A stretch of 7,134 nucleotides of DNA from Caldilineae bacterium (GTDB lineage Bacteria > Chloroflexota > Anaerolineae > J102): assembly GCA_011192085.1 (NCBI GenBank), contig DUEQ01000375.1, forward strand, positions 1-7,134, read 5' to 3'. Positions 6,042-7,134 of the stretch are shown here, piece by piece. Within the stretch, counting starts at the first letter, position 1; every line of letters begins with the position of its first letter. The position numbers and the translations under genes were made by a program. The notes under the pieces were generated by a model. The model was not told the DNA's origin. It saw nothing but the letters and a program-made list of their open reading frames with translations, and searched no databases.

Positions 6042-7079
6042 TCAGGGGAGAGTCACGCCCGCTTTGTCCACGAACGCGTTGGTCCAGATGCCCTCGGTGG
6101 ACACGGACTTATCCATGAGCCCCGCCTGGAGCATGAATGCCGCTGTCGCAGGCCAGATTGCCGGGTCGGTGCGGCCCAACGCATCGGGCGATGTTGGCGT
6201 CCAATAGGGCAGGGAGGCATCGAAAATCGGCCGGTTCATCTCGGGATTCTGCGCGGCCTCGGGCACATGCTTCAGGCTGATCTCAAACGCCTCGTCAGGA
6301 TTGGCCAGCGTGTCCGCGATGCCTCGCAACAGGGCCCGCACCATCCCCTCCACCCGCTCGGGATGGCTGACCAGGGTCTGCTCATTGGTAACCAGGCCAT
6401 TGCTGGGGAGATGCATGTAGTCATCCACCACGATGACATTGGTGGGGACGCCCTGCATCTGGAATTGCACTGGGCCGTTGGCTGCATAATCCACGGCCGC
6501 GTCCACCAATCCCTCTTGCAGCGCCGCGGCCTGATTAAAGCCTACGCTCTTCAGCGTGATTTCCTCCTCGGGCAGATTGGCGGCGTGGACCAACGCCTTC
6601 CAACCCACGTAACTCGTTCCGAACAGACCGGGAATCCCCACGGTTTTACCTACCAGGTCCTTGGGCGTAGCCACGCCCTGCTCGGCAGGCGAGAAGACCA
6701 CCACCGGATACTTCGTGTACCACTCGGCCACATAGGTCACAGGCAGTTGCTGAGAGCGGGAGAGGATGACCACATCGCCGCTAGCGATGATGAATTCTCG
6801 CTTGCCTAGGGCCAACAACTTGACGTAGTCGGTCTCGAAACCATATTCCAGAGAGAGGGTGAGGCCCTCGTCCGCGAAATAGCCCTTTTCGATGGCGACG
6901 TAGAGAGGGGCAAACTGGACGCTGGGGATGTAGCCTACGCCCAGGACAACGGCCGTCGGTTCGGGCGCGGGTTCGGACGTGGGCGTAGGTTCGATCGGTT
7001 GAGGCGCGCCGCAGGCGGCGATGAGGAGGGGGATCAGGATTAGGATTAGGATTGGGATTGAAACGCGCTTGTTTTTCAT
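6042..7079 (-). CDS. NMT1/THI5-like ABC substrate-binding lipoprotein
   Basis: A 345-residue extracytoplasmic binding protein. MKNKR is a basic n-region, residues 6-21 are the hydrophobic core, and LIAAC ends in the lipobox Cys23. A Pro/Glu/Thr linker (about 26-42) then tethers the domain. The mature part begins LGVGYIPSVQFAPLYVAIEKGYFADEGLTL (about 46-75), the diagnostic opening of the NMT1/THI5/SsuA fold, followed by YGFETDYVKLLALGKREFIIASGD (79-102), PKDLVGKTVGIPGLFGTSY (139-157) and QEGLVDAAVDYAANGP (188-203). These resemble binding proteins for thiamin pyrimidine precursors (ThiY-like) and the riboflavin binder RibY described in Chloroflexota; the Y-I-P-x-V-Q-F-A-P opening leans that way rather than to sulfonates. 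The downstream ATPase belongs to the same operon. A five-unit hexamer repeat encodes part of the signal-peptide core. The start is chosen for the signal peptide; no Shine-Dalgarno is seen in the 55 bases visible upstream. Confidence 0.9.
   Translation of the reverse strand: MKNKRVSIPILILILIPLLIAACGAPQPIEPTPTSEPAPEPTAVVLGVGYIPSVQFAPLYVAIEKGYFADEGLTLSLEYGFETDYVKLLALGKREFIIASGDVVILSRSQQLPVTYVAEWYTKYPVVVFSPAEQGVATPKDLVGKTVGIPGLFGTSYVGWKALVHAANLPEEEITLKSVGFNQAAALQEGLVDAAVDYAANGPVQFQMQGVPTNVIVVDDYMHLPSNGLVTNEQTLVSHPERVEGMVRALLRGIADTLANPDEAFEISLKHVPEAAQNPEMNRPIFDASLPYWTPTSPDALGRTDPAIWPATAAFMLQAGLMDKSVSTEGIWTNAFVDKAGVTLP
7031..7060. repeat. Hexanucleotide tandem repeat (GGATTR, five units) in the signal-peptide coding region
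   Basis: Five consecutive hexamers of the form GGAT(T/C)(A/G) run from 7031 to 7060: one GGATCA, two GGATTA and two GGATTG. Read on the minus strand they encode alternating Ile-Leu/Pro codons in the hydrophobic core of the lipoprotein signal peptide (IPILILILI). Each unit is two codons, so gain or loss of units would change core length without shifting frame. Confidence 0.8.
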
Positions 7080-7134
7080 GAGATGGCATCGGAGATAGGA
7101 GAAAGAATGGAATTACTGCTGTCTAAACTCACTA
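7080..7134. other. Upstream flank of the binding-protein gene, window edge
   Basis: These 55 bases precede the lipoprotein gene on the minus strand. They show no Shine-Dalgarno match close to the ATG (the stretch reads CTTTCTCCTATCTCC on the coding strand) and no promoter pair I would defend. The region is too short to judge whether a riboswitch or the end of a permease gene lies just beyond. Confidence 0.4.

Noticed and set aside
7080..7134. Promoter (TAATTC as a -10) or tandem stops TAG TGA of an upstream permease gene on the minus strand
   Set aside because: No matching -35 at a sensible spacing, and with only 55 bases visible the reading frame of any upstream gene cannot be established.

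Overview
This is a GC-rich bacterial window with tightly packed genes. Two gene blocks point toward each other and meet near base 5200. The gene families fit a Chloroflexota-type (Anaerolineae-like) environmental or thermophilic bacterium: a receiver/PPDK-ATP-grasp chimera, compact ABC-2 exporter genes, and a lipoprotein-type NMT1/THI5-like importer. This placement rests on family resemblance only; there is no rRNA or other marker gene.

Plus-strand block (1-5155). The window opens inside a large gene whose start lies upstream. Its product has the end of one response-regulator-like domain, a complete second receiver-like domain, a PPDK/PEP-synthase-type ATP-binding module, and a conserved C-terminal region in place of the usual phosphohistidine and PEP/pyruvate domains. 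Its stop codon overlaps the start of an ABC ATPase (ATGA overlap). That ATPase gene overlaps an ABC-2 membrane permease gene by 11 bases, so the three look translationally coupled. Two small thiol/redox-fold genes follow: a 110-residue thioredoxin-like protein with a single N-terminal cysteine, and a 176-residue AhpC/TSA-Redoxin-type protein with a CNHC motif. Each has its own short leader.

Convergent junction (5156-5256). This gap carries a perfect 16-base inverted repeat, and each arm is itself built on a 13-base palindrome. The right arm runs into the end of the opposing gene and supplies its last codon and stop. It looks like a dispersed palindromic or MITE-like element, and may also act as a bidirectional terminator.

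Minus-strand block (7079 down to 5257). A substrate-binding lipoprotein gene is followed 8 bases later by a nitrate/sulfonate/taurine-type ABC ATPase gene. The matching permease is not in the window and probably lies beyond base 7134. The substrate is unresolved; a vitamin or its precursor (riboflavin, thiamin pyrimidine) is more likely than a sulfonate. A five-unit hexamer repeat encodes the hydrophobic core of the lipoprotein signal peptide.

No tRNA, rRNA, CRISPR array, transposase or riboswitch was recognised. No gap between genes exceeds about 105 bases.
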